Below, in pieces: positions 8,322 through 17,631 of a DNA stretch of 64,000 nt. Numbering within the stretch: position 1 is the first letter of the stretch; each line of letters begins with the position of its first letter. The stretch covers positions 12,533-76,532 of the forward strand of contig CATXUX010000015.1 of assembly GCA_958402795.1 (NCBI GenBank). Direction: 5' to 3'. The notes beneath the pieces are model-generated. The model was not told the origin of the DNA. It made no database searches and saw only the letters and a list, made by a program, of their open reading frames with translations. Source of the stretch: an uncultured Lachnospiraceae bacterium. Lineage in GTDB: Bacteria > Bacillota > Clostridia > Lachnospirales > Lachnospiraceae. Both the position numbers and the translations under genes were made by a program.

Positions 8322-10709
8322 TCACTTTCCCTGTAGAAGTTTCTGTGCATAATGTACCGACTGCATCGCGTCTTTTCCGTAGAAATCCGCCCCGATCATG
8401 TCGGCATAATCCTGGTTGAGCACGGCGCCTCCGACCATCACTTTGCACCCCGGCGCTTCCTTTCTCAGAAGCCGGATCGTCTCCTCCATGCTCACTACGG
8501 TCGTTGTCATCAGAGCGCTTAATCCGACCAGTTTCACGTCATACTTTTTCACGGCTTCCAGAACGGTCTCGGCCGGGACGTCCTTTCCAAGATCGATCAC
8601 ATCAAAGCTATAGTTTTCCAGAAGAACCTTTACAATGTTCTTGCCGATATCATGAATATCTCCTTTTACGGTGGCAAGTACGACTTTCTCTCTTTTTTCC
8701 GTATTTTCCCCCGATTCTGCCATGATGTCCCGCAGTACGCCGAATGCCGTCTGGGCAGCCTCAGAACTCATCAGAAGCTGCGGCAGGAACACCGTCCCCT
8801 TCTCGAACCCCTTTCCGACATTATCAAGGGCGGGAATCAGATGGCTGTTGATGATATCCAGCGGTTGTTCTGTCTTTACCAATTGCTGCGTAATCAGTCT
8901 TGCCTCTTCCTTTACTCCTTTTTCGATCGCCCTTTGCAGCGTCATCTCCGAATGTCCTGTGGCGGCCGGACTGTTTTGCGCGGCCGTCTGATCCGCATAT
9001 TTATCGATATAATGGGTGCAGTTCGGATCCAGTCCCATCAGTGCATGATAGGCGTCATGCGCTTTCATCATATCGGCGGACGCCGGGTTTACGATTCCCG
9101 CGCTCAGTCCGTTATACATTGCCATCGTATAAAAATTGGCGTTGATGATGGGACGAACGGGAAGTCCGAAAGAGATATTGGACACACCGAGGATCGTGTG
9201 TACGCCAAGCTCCCGGCGCACCCTGCCAAGCGCCTCCAGTGTCACAACCGCTCCCTGTGGTTCCGAGCTGATCGTCATGGTCAGAACGTCGATCACAATG
9301 TCTTTTTTCTCAATCCCGTATTTTGCTGCCTCGTCAATGATCCTCTGCGCGATCTGTACGCGTCCGTCGGCTGTCTCCGGAATCCCGTCCTCGTCCAGCG
9401 TCAGTCCGACAACCACGCCGCCATATTTTTGAATCAGAGGAAATACCGCGTCCATGGACTCCTGCTTTCCGCTGACCGAGTTGACCATTGCCTTGCCGTT
9501 GTAAAGCCGAAGCGCTGCCTCCAGTGCCAGATTGTCCACCGTGTCGATCTGCAGGGGAAGGCTTGTTACGCTCTGCAGTCCGGTCATTACTTCCGTCATC
9601 ATCTCTTTTTCATCAATATCCGGCAGTCCTACATTGACGTCGAGAATATCCGCCCCGTGCTCCTCCTGCATGATTCCTTCTTTCAGGATATAATCCAGGT
9701 CATGCTCTTTTAAAGCCTGCTTAAACTTCTTTTTCCCGGTTGGATTGATGCGTTCGCCGACAACTTTTGAATCGTCCCCGAAAATGACTGCTTTCCCGTA
9801 GGAAGATACGATCGTATCCGTTTTCTTTTCCGGCGCTTTCAGCTCCAGGCCGCTGCACTTCTGTACCATCTCGCGGATATGCTGCGGAGTCGTGCCGCAG
9901 CAGCCGCCGACCGCGGCAGCTCCCATCCGGACGATCTCCCTCATGGATCGTGCAAATTCTTCCGGCTCTACATCATAGTAAGTCTCACTGCCGCGCTGTT
10001 TCGGCAGTCCTGCATTTGGCTTCACAATGACCGGAAGAGAAGCATAACGGAATAACTCTTCCAGAACCGGAAACATCTGGTCCGGACCAAGTCCGCAGTT
10101 GACGCCGAGGGCATCCACGCGCAGTCCTTCCAGCATACTGACAAACACCGCGACATCTGCGCCGGTCAGAAGCTTCTTCCGCTCGTCAAAGATTGCCGTC
10201 ACAAAAACCGGAAGGTTCGTATTTTCCTTTGCCGCCAGTACGGCTGCCTTGATCTCGTAGGTGTCGCTCATCGTCTCGATATGGATCAGATCAGCACCGG
10301 CCTTCTCCCCACAGCGCATGACCTCGCGGTATGCTTCGTACGCCTCTTCAAAGCCAAGATCTCCCATCGGTTTTAAAAGTTTTCCTGTCGGTCCGATGTC
10401 CAGGGCTGTATATACTCTCTTTTTTGCGCGCGCCGACGCTTCTTTTACATGATGGACCGCTTCTGTCACCACATCTGTCAGCGGATATTCATCGCTTTTA
10501 AATTTCAGTGCGTTCGCGCCGAATGTATTTGTCAGTATAACGTCGCTTCCCGCTTCGATATATGCCTGATGGATGGAAATAATCTCTTCCGCATGGTTCA
10601 GGTTCCATGTTTCAGGAAGTTCCCCCGGACGTAATCCTTTTGCCTGAAGAAGTGTTCCCATTCCACCGTCGTAAAACAGCAGTTTCTTTCCTAAGTCGTC
10701 TAATATCAT
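8322..10709 (-). CDS. metH: Cobalamin-dependent methionine synthase without reactivation domain
   Basis: A 795-residue protein that transfers methyl groups from methyltetrahydrofolate through cobalamin to homocysteine. Domains in order are: the homocysteine-binding barrel (about 5-290, with GGCCGTTP zinc cysteines); the pterin-binding domain (about 310-560, starting GERINPTGKKKF); the cobalamin cap; and the B12 Rossmann domain with DIHDIGKN, whose His is the lower cobalt ligand. The C-terminal AdoMet reactivation domain of E. coli MetH is absent and is supplied by the adjacent upstream gene. I chose ATG 10709 because the longer frame (10763) would overlap that gene by 38 nt and lacks a well-placed ribosome binding site. 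Part of a metF-activation-metH operon. Confidence 0.92.
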   Translation of the reverse strand: MILDDLGKKLLFYDGGMGTLLQAKGLRPGELPETWNLNHAEEIISIHQAYIEAGSDVILTNTFGANALKFKSDEYPLTDVVTEAVHHVKEASARAKKRVYTALDIGPTGKLLKPMGDLGFEEAYEAYREVMRCGEKAGADLIHIETMSDTYEIKAAVLAAKENTNLPVFVTAIFDERKKLLTGADVAVFVSMLEGLRVDALGVNCGLGPDQMFPVLEELFRYASLPVIVKPNAGLPKQRGSETYYDVEPEEFARSMREIVRMGAAAVGGCCGTTPQHIREMVQKCSGLELKAPEKKTDTIVSSYGKAVIFGDDSKVVGERINPTGKKKFKQALKEHDLDYILKEGIMQEEHGADILDVNVGLPDIDEKEMMTEVMTGLQSVTSLPLQIDTVDNLALEAALRLYNGKAMVNSVSGKQESMDAVFPLIQKYGGVVVGLTLDEDGIPETADGRVQIAQRIIDEAAKYGIEKKDIVIDVLTMTISSEPQGAVVTLEALGRVRRELGVHTILGVSNISFGLPVRPIINANFYTMAMYNGLSAGIVNPASADMMKAHDAYHALMGLDPNCTHYIDKYADQTAAQNSPAATGHSEMTLQRAIEKGVKEEARLITQQLVKTEQPLDIINSHLIPALDNVGKGFEKGTVFLPQLLMSSEAAQTAFGVLRDIMAESGENTEKREKVVLATVKGDIHDIGKNIVKVLLENYSFDVIDLGKDVPAETVLEAVKKYDVKLVGLSALMTTTVVSMEETIRLLRKEAPGCKVMVGGAVLNQDYADMIGADFYGKDAMQSVHYAQKLLQGK

Positions 10710-10725
10710 TTCTCGCATCCCTCTG

Positions 10726-11373
10726 TCAAGTATTTCTCCTATAGGCACAGTCTTTCTTTTCACAGGCTTCGCAGCCGCTTCTGTGGCACGGCTCCTTTAC
10801 CGTACTCACACCGATCACCGCCGTCACAGATTTCGTCGGCGTCATCATCATGCTGTCTGTCAGTGTCAGACCGATCTTCTTCGCACAGTCCAGGATCCGC
10901 ACAAGCTGCTCCTGATAAGAAATCGAAAAATCCCCATACCCCGGACTGAACCGCGGACGAAGATACTTTCCTTCCCTTTTTTGCTCCTGCGCGATCTGCT
11001 CCTGACACGAATCACAGTATTCTTCCAGGAGAGCCGCGGCACACGCCTGCAGGACAACCGCCCGCGCCATATCTGTCAGTGAAGCACGGGAAATGTACCG
11101 GTCTACGCCGATTCCGAGCGTGGCGCCAAAAAGCACGATTTCCCCGCATCCTTTGAGATTTTTCGACAGGTTTCTGCTCTCCACTTCCATGCCGCCAAAT
11201 TCGATCCTGTCACTGCCCGTATGCATCAGGTCAAAAATGCGGTAGACCGATTTGGGACGGGATACCGACCGCAGGTTCTCAAAGGAATCTGCGATCAGCG
11301 CCATTGTCTGATCGTCTGCCGCATTTTTCCCATATCCGAGATAACGGACAGCCTCTCTTGTAAGACGATCCAT
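10726..11373 (-). CDS. Stand-alone methionine synthase activation domain protein
   Basis: A 215-residue homologue of the AdoMet-binding MetH reactivation domain. It should reductively remethylate inactive cob(II)alamin on MetH using AdoMet. Family-like sequence includes RPRFSPGYGDFSISYQ and a Cys-rich tail (CHRSGCEACEKKDC) that may bind a metal. ATG 11373 is preferred over ATG 11391: AGGAG sits 8 nt before it and overlaps the metF stop, suggesting translational coupling. The gene lies between metF and metH, fitting a split three-part methionine synthesis unit. Confidence 0.85.
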   Translation of the reverse strand: MDRLTREAVRYLGYGKNAADDQTMALIADSFENLRSVSRPKSVYRIFDLMHTGSDRIEFGGMEVESRNLSKNLKGCGEIVLFGATLGIGVDRYISRASLTDMARAVVLQACAAALLEEYCDSCQEQIAQEQKREGKYLRPRFSPGYGDFSISYQEQLVRILDCAKKIGLTLTDSMMMTPTKSVTAVIGVSTVKEPCHRSGCEACEKKDCAYRRNT

Positions 11374-11384
11374 ATTCCGGTCTC

Positions 11385-12254
11385 CTAACATTTGATAATT
11401 TCAGAAAGGTTCGCCATGATCGCCCCCGCCACATCCGGTTTATTCATCGAATATACATGGATATTCTTCACACCGTTCGCAAGCAGGTCGATGATCTGGT
11501 CCGTCGCATAGGCAATTCCTGCCTGCTTCATCGCCTCCGGAGTGTCTCCGAACCGGTCGAGGATGGACAAAAACCGTCTGGGGAATACGGTTCCCGAGAG
11601 CTTCTGGCTGCGTTTCATCTGCGCCGCGCTTGTCATCGGCATGATCCCCGGCAATACGGGAACCGTGATCCCCGCCTCCCGGATGCGGTACAAAAAGTTA
11701 TAGTGGATATCATTGTCAAAAAACATCTGTGTCGTCAGAAAATCCACCCCACAGTCCACTTTTTGCTTTAAGTACCGGATGTCGTCTTCTTTATGTTCAT
11801 TTTCCACATGCCCTTCCGGATAACATGCGGCGCCGATACAGAAGTCCCCGTGCTTTCGGATCTCCTCCACCAGCTCCCAGGCATACAAAAAACGTTCTCC
11901 TGTCGGAAATTCCATGTTTTCCGGGATATCTCCCCGGAGGGCAAGTATATTCTCAATGCCAAGGCTTTTCAGGTTCTCGATCAGCACGCGTACCTCTTCT
12001 TTCGTGGAGGATACACAGGTCAGATGTGCAAGGCTCTCCACGCCCAGTTCTTGCTTGATATACGTAGCGATCTTCGCTGTATTTTTGCTGGTTCCGCCTC
12101 CGGCGCCATAGGTCACACTGATAAACGACGGTTCCAGTTTCGCGATCTGATCGACCGCCTCCTGTACCTTCTGGTATCCGGAATCCTTCTTTGGAGGGAA
12201 TACCTCAAAGGATATATGGATCTTATCTTCCTGTAATCTGTCAATAATCTTCAT
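11385..12254 (-). CDS. metF: 5,10-methylenetetrahydrofolate reductase
   Basis: A 289-residue TIM-barrel flavoprotein that makes 5-methyl-THF, the methyl donor for the downstream MetH. The N-terminal signature FEVFPPKKDSG, SVTYGAGGG and ALRGDIP are clear, and the length is typical. The Shine-Dalgarno AGGAG overlaps the glgA stop 13 nt upstream, so translation is probably coupled to glgA. Its stop is followed closely by the activation-domain gene. Confidence 0.93.
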   Translation of the reverse strand: MKIIDRLQEDKIHISFEVFPPKKDSGYQKVQEAVDQIAKLEPSFISVTYGAGGGTSKNTAKIATYIKQELGVESLAHLTCVSSTKEEVRVLIENLKSLGIENILALRGDIPENMEFPTGERFLYAWELVEEIRKHGDFCIGAACYPEGHVENEHKEDDIRYLKQKVDCGVDFLTTQMFFDNDIHYNFLYRIREAGITVPVLPGIMPMTSAAQMKRSQKLSGTVFPRRFLSILDRFGDTPEAMKQAGIAYATDQIIDLLANGVKNIHVYSMNKPDVAGAIMANLSEIIKC

Positions 12255-12267
12255 CCGGCTGTAACTC

Positions 12268-13716
12268 CTATTCTCCGAGCAGACCGGCGTAAAGTGATTC
12301 GTACTGTCTCGCGGAATTGTTCCATGAGAAATCCGCGCTCATCGCCCGCTCTACGATCTTGTTCCAGTCTCTCTTCTTGTCATAGTAGATCTGCTCCGCG
12401 TAACGAACCGTACCAAGCATCTCATGCGCGTTGTAATTGGTGAAGCTGAAACCGGTTCCCGTCTTCTCGTATTCATTGTACGGCTCTACCGTATCTTTCA
12501 GTCCGCCTGTCTCCCGCACGATCGGAAGCGTCCCGTACCGGAGGCTCATGAGCTGGCTTAATCCGCACGGCTCAAACAGGGACGGCATCAGAAACGCATC
12601 GCAGGAAGCATAGATCTTGTGGGAAAGCTCATCGGAATAATAAATGTTTGCGGAAACCTTTCCTCCATATTTCCACGCGAAATGACGGAACATGTTCTCG
12701 TACTTCGCGTCTCCTGTACCAAGCACAACAATCTGTACCGAATCCTGGCACAGCTCGTCCATCATGTAATCAACCAGATCAAATCCTTTCTGGTCTGTCA
12801 GACGGGAAACCATGCCGATCATCATCGCCTTCGGATCCACATCCAGTCCCAGTTCTTCCTGAAGCGCCGTCTTGTTCATAACCTTGAACTTCCGGAAATC
12901 CGACACGTCAAAATTCTTCACGATCTTCGGATCCGTCGCCGGGTTCCATTCGTTATAATCCAGTCCGTTGACGATACCGCACAGATCGCCTGCGCGGGCG
13001 TTCATCAGACCGTCCAGGCCCTCGCCGTAAAACGGTGTCTTGATCTCCTGGGCATACGTCTGGCTTACGGTCGTAACCTTGTCCGCATATACGATACCGC
13101 CCTTTAACAGATTCGCGTCACGGTATGCCTCCATCTTGTCCGGTACAAAATAATAATCCGGAAGTCCTGTGATATCTTTCACGGTTCTCGGATCCCATAC
13201 GCCCTGGAACTTCAGATTATGTATCGTCATAATGGACTTGATCCCGCGGTAGTATTCCCCGAGGTAACGGAAATTATCCAGATATACCGGGATCAGACCG
13301 GTCTGCCAGTCGTGGCAGTGGATCAGATCCGGACGGAAATCGATCACAGGCAGGATGCTCAGCACTGCTTTTGAGAAAAAGGCAAACTTCTCGATGTTCC
13401 ACCTCGGATCCCCGTCATACGGGGCAAATCCGGAAAAATAATATTCGCTGTCAATAAAATAAAACCGGACGCCGTCATATTCGCATGTCATGATTCCCAC
13501 ATAGCGGTCTTCTCCTGCCAGGTGCATGTAAAAGTGATCGACATATTCCAGCATGTCTTTCCACTTTTGGTTCATACAGTTGTATTTTGGAAGAACAACA
13601 CGAATGTCGTATTTTTCCTTGTCAAAATACTTGGGAAGCGATCCGACAACATCCGCAAGTCCTCCGGTTTTAATAAACGGAACACATTCGGATGCTGCAA
13701 ACAAAATGTTTTTCAT
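12268..13716 (-). CDS. glgA: Glycogen synthase (ADP-glucose type)
   Basis: A 482-residue GT5 glycosyltransferase that elongates alpha-1,4-glucan from ADP-glucose. It has the N-terminal KTGGLADVVGSLP motif that binds ADP-glucose, an MVSRLTDQKGFDL motif at the start of the second Rossmann domain, and a C-terminal MPSLFEPCGLSQL motif. ATG 13716 has GGAGG 10 nt upstream and starts MKNILFAASEC, as is usual; the frame upstream to 13797 covers its promoter. Other glycogen genes are absent nearby. Unusually, metF follows after only 13 nt. Confidence 0.94.
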   Translation of the reverse strand: MKNILFAASECVPFIKTGGLADVVGSLPKYFDKEKYDIRVVLPKYNCMNQKWKDMLEYVDHFYMHLAGEDRYVGIMTCEYDGVRFYFIDSEYYFSGFAPYDGDPRWNIEKFAFFSKAVLSILPVIDFRPDLIHCHDWQTGLIPVYLDNFRYLGEYYRGIKSIMTIHNLKFQGVWDPRTVKDITGLPDYYFVPDKMEAYRDANLLKGGIVYADKVTTVSQTYAQEIKTPFYGEGLDGLMNARAGDLCGIVNGLDYNEWNPATDPKIVKNFDVSDFRKFKVMNKTALQEELGLDVDPKAMMIGMVSRLTDQKGFDLVDYMMDELCQDSVQIVVLGTGDAKYENMFRHFAWKYGGKVSANIYYSDELSHKIYASCDAFLMPSLFEPCGLSQLMSLRYGTLPIVRETGGLKDTVEPYNEYEKTGTGFSFTNYNAHEMLGTVRYAEQIYYDKKRDWNKIVERAMSADFSWNNSARQYESLYAGLLGE

Positions 13717-13785
13717 AATTAAAAAACCTCCATCTTTCCTCTCATCAAGCATCTGCATTTCGTGCTTTTTGTATATTTTTAGAGT

Positions 13786-13814
13786 ATTATAACTCATTTT
13801 AGGGGTAATGAAAA
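13786..13814 (-). promoter_or_regulatory. Promoter of the glgA-metF operon
   Basis: The minus strand has TTTTCA (13809-13814), 17 bp, then TATAAT (13786-13791). It lies between the spo0A stop and glgA. Confidence 0.5.
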
Positions 13815-13823
13815 GGTTTATTT

Positions 13824-14612
13824 TTATCTGTGTTTGTATTCTAACTGAATTGTGTCTGCGATGAGCGCGATGAATTCAGAATTCGTTGGTTTTCCTTTTC
13901 CGTTGCTGACGGTGTAGCCGAAGAGACGATCCAGTGTATCTAGTTTTCCGCGGTTCCATGCGACTTCGATCGCATGTCGGATTGCCCGCTCTACCCTGCT
14001 GGATGTCGTCTGGTACTTCTTCGCCACCGTCGGATACAGCACTTTGGTGATCGCATTCAGTACATCCATATCGTCCACCGCCATCATGATCGCATCCCGC
14101 AGATAATGATATCCTTTTATATGTGCGGGAATCCCGATCTCATGGAGCATATCTGTCACCCGGTTTTCGAGACGATCTTCATCCTGACCTGTGTTTTCTA
14201 TGATTTCTTCCGGCTTTTTCGCGTGTACCAGTTCGGTGTTCCTGACGCTTTTTATCCGGTTCAGCAGCATTTCATTGTTGAACGGCTTCATGATATAGTA
14301 ATTTGCTCCTCGATTGAAGGCATCTTCTGTAATTCGTTCCTGGCCAACCGCCGTGACAATGATGAAAGATGGCTGTTTATGAATGGATTTGTCTCTGCTG
14401 ATCTGCTCCATCACGGTCAGTCCATCCATTTTCGGCATGATCAGATCAAGAAGTACAACATCAGGCTGTTTTCTCTTAATGATCTGACAGGCTTCTTCTC
14501 CATCTTTTGCTTTTCCGACAACGCTCAGGTCTTTGTCTGTACTGATCAGACTTTCCAGCAGGCTGAGCATCCGCTCATTATCATCTGCGATGGCCACGTT
14601 CAAATGTTCCAT
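13824..14612 (-). CDS. spo0A: Sporulation master regulator Spo0A
   Basis: A 262-residue response regulator that commits cells to sporulation when phosphorylated. The receiver domain (1-125) has the acidic pocket DD at 10-11 and phosphoacceptor Asp56 in LLDLIMPKMDG. The C-terminal DNA-binding domain contains the strongly conserved SSRVERAIRHAIEVAW helix. ATG 14612 has GGAGGG 8-9 nt upstream. The gene lies downstream of recN-spoIVB, the usual order in Clostridia. Promoter and a 0A-box-like palindrome lie at 14666-14731, suggesting autoregulation. Confidence 0.97.
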   Translation of the reverse strand: MEHLNVAIADDNERMLSLLESLISTDKDLSVVGKAKDGEEACQIIKRKQPDVVLLDLIMPKMDGLTVMEQISRDKSIHKQPSFIIVTAVGQERITEDAFNRGANYYIMKPFNNEMLLNRIKSVRNTELVHAKKPEEIIENTGQDEDRLENRVTDMLHEIGIPAHIKGYHYLRDAIMMAVDDMDVLNAITKVLYPTVAKKYQTTSSRVERAIRHAIEVAWNRGKLDTLDRLFGYTVSNGKGKPTNSEFIALIADTIQLEYKHR

Positions 14613-14665
14613 AACAATCCCTCCAAAATGGGACCATTTCCGGGGAAACGCCATCAACATAAAAC

Positions 14666-14694
14666 ATTATATCGGCCATACATTCCAGACGCAA
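14666..14694 (-). promoter_or_regulatory. Sigma-A-type promoter of spo0A
   Basis: The minus strand has TTGCGT (14689-14694), 17 bp, then TATAAT (14666-14671), about 55 nt before the spo0A start. Confidence 0.6.
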
Positions 14695-14713
14695 GAATAT
14701 TAGTTCGTGCGGA

Positions 14714-14731
14714 TTCGACAAAACATGTCGA
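14714..14731 (-). promoter_or_regulatory. Spo0A box-like palindrome
   Basis: The minus strand reads TTTTGTCGAA (14714-14723), matching the known 0A box core TGTCGAA. A second TGTCGA on the plus strand (14726-14731) forms an inverted pair with it (TCGACA-N5-TGTCGA). The site lies about 20 bp upstream of the spo0A -35 and overlaps the intergenic region after spoIVB. Confidence 0.55.
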
Positions 14732-14742
14732 GGATTTTTTCG

Positions 14743-15804
14743 CTATTTTTCGGCCTCTTTCAGCATGGTTTCGGCAAAAATCCCGTAGCCTTTTGTGGGA
14801 TCATTTACAAACACATGCGTCACAGCGCCGACAAGTTTTCCATTCTGCAGGATCGGGGATCCGCTCATTCCCTGCACGATCCCGCCGGTCTTTTCCAGAA
14901 GATCCGGATCTGTCACCTGCAGGACGATTCCTTTGTTGATCTCTCCGGACGACGGACTGACATCCAAAATTTCGACGGCATATTCTCTCACTTCGCCGTC
15001 GATCGAGCATCGTATCGTGGCGGATCCTGTCTGAATTTCTTTGCTGGAAGCTACCTGAACCGGAATCTGCTCTTCGAATAATGCGTCGATTTCTTCCACG
15101 GTCCCGTATATTCCGGCTTCCGTATTTTTCTCAATGGAGCCGAGCTGGTTGTAATTATTATAGATGATCAGTCCCTCCATGCTTCCGGGCGAGCCGTTTT
15201 CTCCCTTGATGATCGAACGGATGCTGGTTCGGTACAGGCTTCCGCCGCTGATGTCCATCAGAACATTCGTGTCAGTATCATGAATGCCGTGTCCGAGCGC
15301 GCCGAATACATTATTCTGCGTCAGGAATGTGACCGTGCCAAGTCCCTGCACATTATCCCGCACCCAGATTCCCAGTTTGTACTCTTTTGGTTCGCATTCG
15401 ACCGCATCCAGTTTCACATCAACGGTTTCCGAATCCCGGCGCAGAGTCAGGACAACCTCTTTGTCGGAGAGCTCCCCGACGAAATCTACGAGTGCATTTT
15501 TGTCCCCGACAGGCTGCCGGTTCACCGCAACAATGTAATCTCCTGATTTTACTACATCCGATGCCGGTTCGTAGGTCTTCCCGTCCATTCCTTCGATCTG
15601 TTCTGTTCCCAGAACAAGCACGCCGTTTGTTTCCATATAAATCCCCGCCGGCATTCCGCCGACTAAAACCGTATCCTCCTCAAACTGTTCTGAACTTACC
15701 TCTTCCCGCGGGGATGCTCCTGCCGCTCTCCAGCCGAGGAGACCGGAAGCCGTGCAGCAAAGGAGAAGAAACAAAAGCGCCGGTATTTTCTTTTTCCATT
15801 TCAT
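14743..15804 (-). CDS. spoIVB: SpoIVB serine peptidase
   Basis: A 353-residue secreted forespore protease that signals activation of pro-sigma-K processing. It has an N-terminal membrane/signal segment (about 6-26), a PDZ domain (about 75-145: SGDYIVAVN), and an S55 peptidase domain with catalytic His in GALGHGIHD and Ser in QGMSGSPIL. ATG 15804 is preferred over GTG 15810 because GAGGG lies 9 nt upstream. The recN-spoIVB-spo0A order is conserved. A terminator separates it from recN. Confidence 0.95.
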   Translation of the reverse strand: MKWKKKIPALLFLLLCCTASGLLGWRAAGASPREEVSSEQFEEDTVLVGGMPAGIYMETNGVLVLGTEQIEGMDGKTYEPASDVVKSGDYIVAVNRQPVGDKNALVDFVGELSDKEVVLTLRRDSETVDVKLDAVECEPKEYKLGIWVRDNVQGLGTVTFLTQNNVFGALGHGIHDTDTNVLMDISGGSLYRTSIRSIIKGENGSPGSMEGLIIYNNYNQLGSIEKNTEAGIYGTVEEIDALFEEQIPVQVASSKEIQTGSATIRCSIDGEVREYAVEILDVSPSSGEINKGIVLQVTDPDLLEKTGGIVQGMSGSPILQNGKLVGAVTHVFVNDPTKGYGIFAETMLKEAEK

Positions 15805-15875
15805 TTTCACATACCCTCTTTTCTTTTGCTTACTTCATACCAGTCCGCAGACTGTATTTTATATGCCTGGTAATG

Positions 15876-15909
15876 AAAAAACGAACACCTTTTTTTGATG
15901 TCCGTTTTT
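15876..15909 (-). terminator. Intrinsic terminator after recN
   Basis: On the minus strand a 10-bp imperfect stem (8 of 10 Watson-Crick pairs) around an A-rich loop is followed by a T-run. It sits between the recN stop and spoIVB, so spoIVB probably has its own, possibly sporulation-specific, promoter in 15811-15875. Confidence 0.55.
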
Positions 15910-15942
15910 AGTATGTGAAAGAAATGTGTTTTCACACTGGTA

Positions 15943-17619
15943 TTATATTTCACGCTTTGCCAATTCTTTCATCTCTCTGGCGCTTTCCATAATGTGCGGC
16001 GTTACTTTCGCCCCGCCGAGCAGTCTGGCAAGCTCCTGCACAGATTCTTCTTCCGAAAGAACGGTAATTTCTGTTTTGGTCACATTCTGCGCGGCTTTTT
16101 TCCGGATCAGATAATGTGCGTCCGCCATGGCAGCGATCTGCGGCAGATGCGTGATGCACAAAACTTGTCTGGATCTGCCGATGATCCTCATCTTCTCTGC
16201 CACTTTTCCTGCGGTGATCCCGCTGATTCCGGTATCGATCTCGTCAAAAATCAAGGTTGGCGTATCCTCTTTGTCCGCCAGAACGGTCTTGATCGCCAGC
16301 ATGATCCGGGACAGTTCGCCGCCGGACGCGGCGGTTCCCATCGGTCGGAGCGCTTCTCCGGGATTGACAGAAAGATAAAATTCTGCGTCATCCATACCGC
16401 CGGCGGAAAATTTTTCCAGTTCAGTAAAGCGCATCTCAAACTGCACATCCAGAAAATTCAGGTCTTTTAAGCCTTCCCGAATCTCTTCTACAAAAGGCAC
16501 CGCCGCGCTTTTCCGTGCTTCGGAGAGCCGGTGTGCCGCGGTAAGATAGGCTTCCTTCGCCTTCTGTTCCTGCCTTTTCAGTTCTTCTATATAAGACTCA
16601 TAATCTTCCAGTTCACTTAGTCTCTGCTTTTGCTTTTCACAGTATGCAAGGATTTCACTGACAGAATTACCATATTTTGCTTTTAAATGGTTGATCTCAT
16701 TCAGACGGTTCTCAGTCTCGTAGAACTCTTCTTCCGAAAATTCGAAACTTTTTTCGTAATCGGATAATTCCCGGTTAAAATCATTTAAAAGTCCGTCAAT
16801 CTCGACCAACTGTGCATAAAGCGCCGCGCCTTCTTCATCCACAGACTGTACTTCCTGCATTGCGCGGATCGCACGGCTTAAAAAGTCACTGGCATTTCCT
16901 GCGTCAGATTCGCTTGTATACTGATATGCCTCCGCGATTCCTTCCGTCACTTTTTTTCCGTCTGACATTCTGCGGTACAAAAGCTCCAGCTCTTCGTCTT
17001 CCTCTGCTGTCAGTCCGGCTTCCTCGATCTCCTGTACCTCATATTCCGCAAGCGAGATCTCTTTGAGCCGCTCCCGCTCGTCCATGCCGGATTCCTCCAG
17101 CTTTTTGCGGCATTTTGTATAGGCGCGGTAGCTTTCGGCAGTGTCCGTCTTGAGCGGTTCCAACTGTTCCTTGTCATACAGATCCAAAAATGCCAGGTGA
17201 TTTTTCTTGTGCAACAGCGACTGGTGTTCATGCTGGCCGTGGATATCGATCAGCATGCCCGCCACACTGCGCAGCGTTCCCATGCTCACCGTCTCCCCGT
17301 TGATCTTGCTGACGCTGCGTCCTTCCATCAGCTTCCGGCTCAGTACGATCCTTCCGTCTTCCGGAAAAATATCAAGTCCGGCGAGCTGGTCTTCCATTTT
17401 GCTGTTTTCCACTGTAAATGTCAGCTCCACCAGACCGAATTTCGCGCCGGTGCGCAGCATATCTGCGCTGTATTTCCCGCCAAGCGCCAGATTCACCGAA
17501 CCCAGCAGAATGGATTTTCCGGCGCCCGTCTCTCCGGTCAGGATATTCAGTCCCGGCTGAAATTCTACTTCTGCCTCATCGATCAGCGCCAGATTTTTCA
17601 CATGTAAATATTCTAACAT
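15943..17619 (-). CDS. recN: DNA repair protein RecN
   Basis: A 558-residue SMC-like ATPase for double-strand break repair. It has an N-terminal Walker A GETGAGKSI, a central coiled-coil region (about 150-370) rich in Glu/Lys, the ABC signature ASGGELSRIMLAIK, and Walker B TLIFDEIDTGISG. Length is normal. AGGA precedes ATG 17619, 12 nt after the argR stop, fitting the conserved argR-recN pair. Confidence 0.96.
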   Translation of the reverse strand: MLEYLHVKNLALIDEAEVEFQPGLNILTGETGAGKSILLGSVNLALGGKYSADMLRTGAKFGLVELTFTVENSKMEDQLAGLDIFPEDGRIVLSRKLMEGRSVSKINGETVSMGTLRSVAGMLIDIHGQHEHQSLLHKKNHLAFLDLYDKEQLEPLKTDTAESYRAYTKCRKKLEESGMDERERLKEISLAEYEVQEIEEAGLTAEEDEELELLYRRMSDGKKVTEGIAEAYQYTSESDAGNASDFLSRAIRAMQEVQSVDEEGAALYAQLVEIDGLLNDFNRELSDYEKSFEFSEEEFYETENRLNEINHLKAKYGNSVSEILAYCEKQKQRLSELEDYESYIEELKRQEQKAKEAYLTAAHRLSEARKSAAVPFVEEIREGLKDLNFLDVQFEMRFTELEKFSAGGMDDAEFYLSVNPGEALRPMGTAASGGELSRIMLAIKTVLADKEDTPTLIFDEIDTGISGITAGKVAEKMRIIGRSRQVLCITHLPQIAAMADAHYLIRKKAAQNVTKTEITVLSEEESVQELARLLGGAKVTPHIMESAREMKELAKREI

Positions 17620-17631
17620 ACGTTTTTCCTA

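Noticed and set aside
8652..9713. 353-codon plus-strand open frame
   Set aside because: It lies wholly antisense to metH, has no ribosome binding site and reads as Cys/His/Arg-rich non-protein; it results from codon bias.
12255..12270. SAM or cobalamin riboswitch before metF
   Set aside because: Only 13 nt separate glgA and metF, leaving no room.
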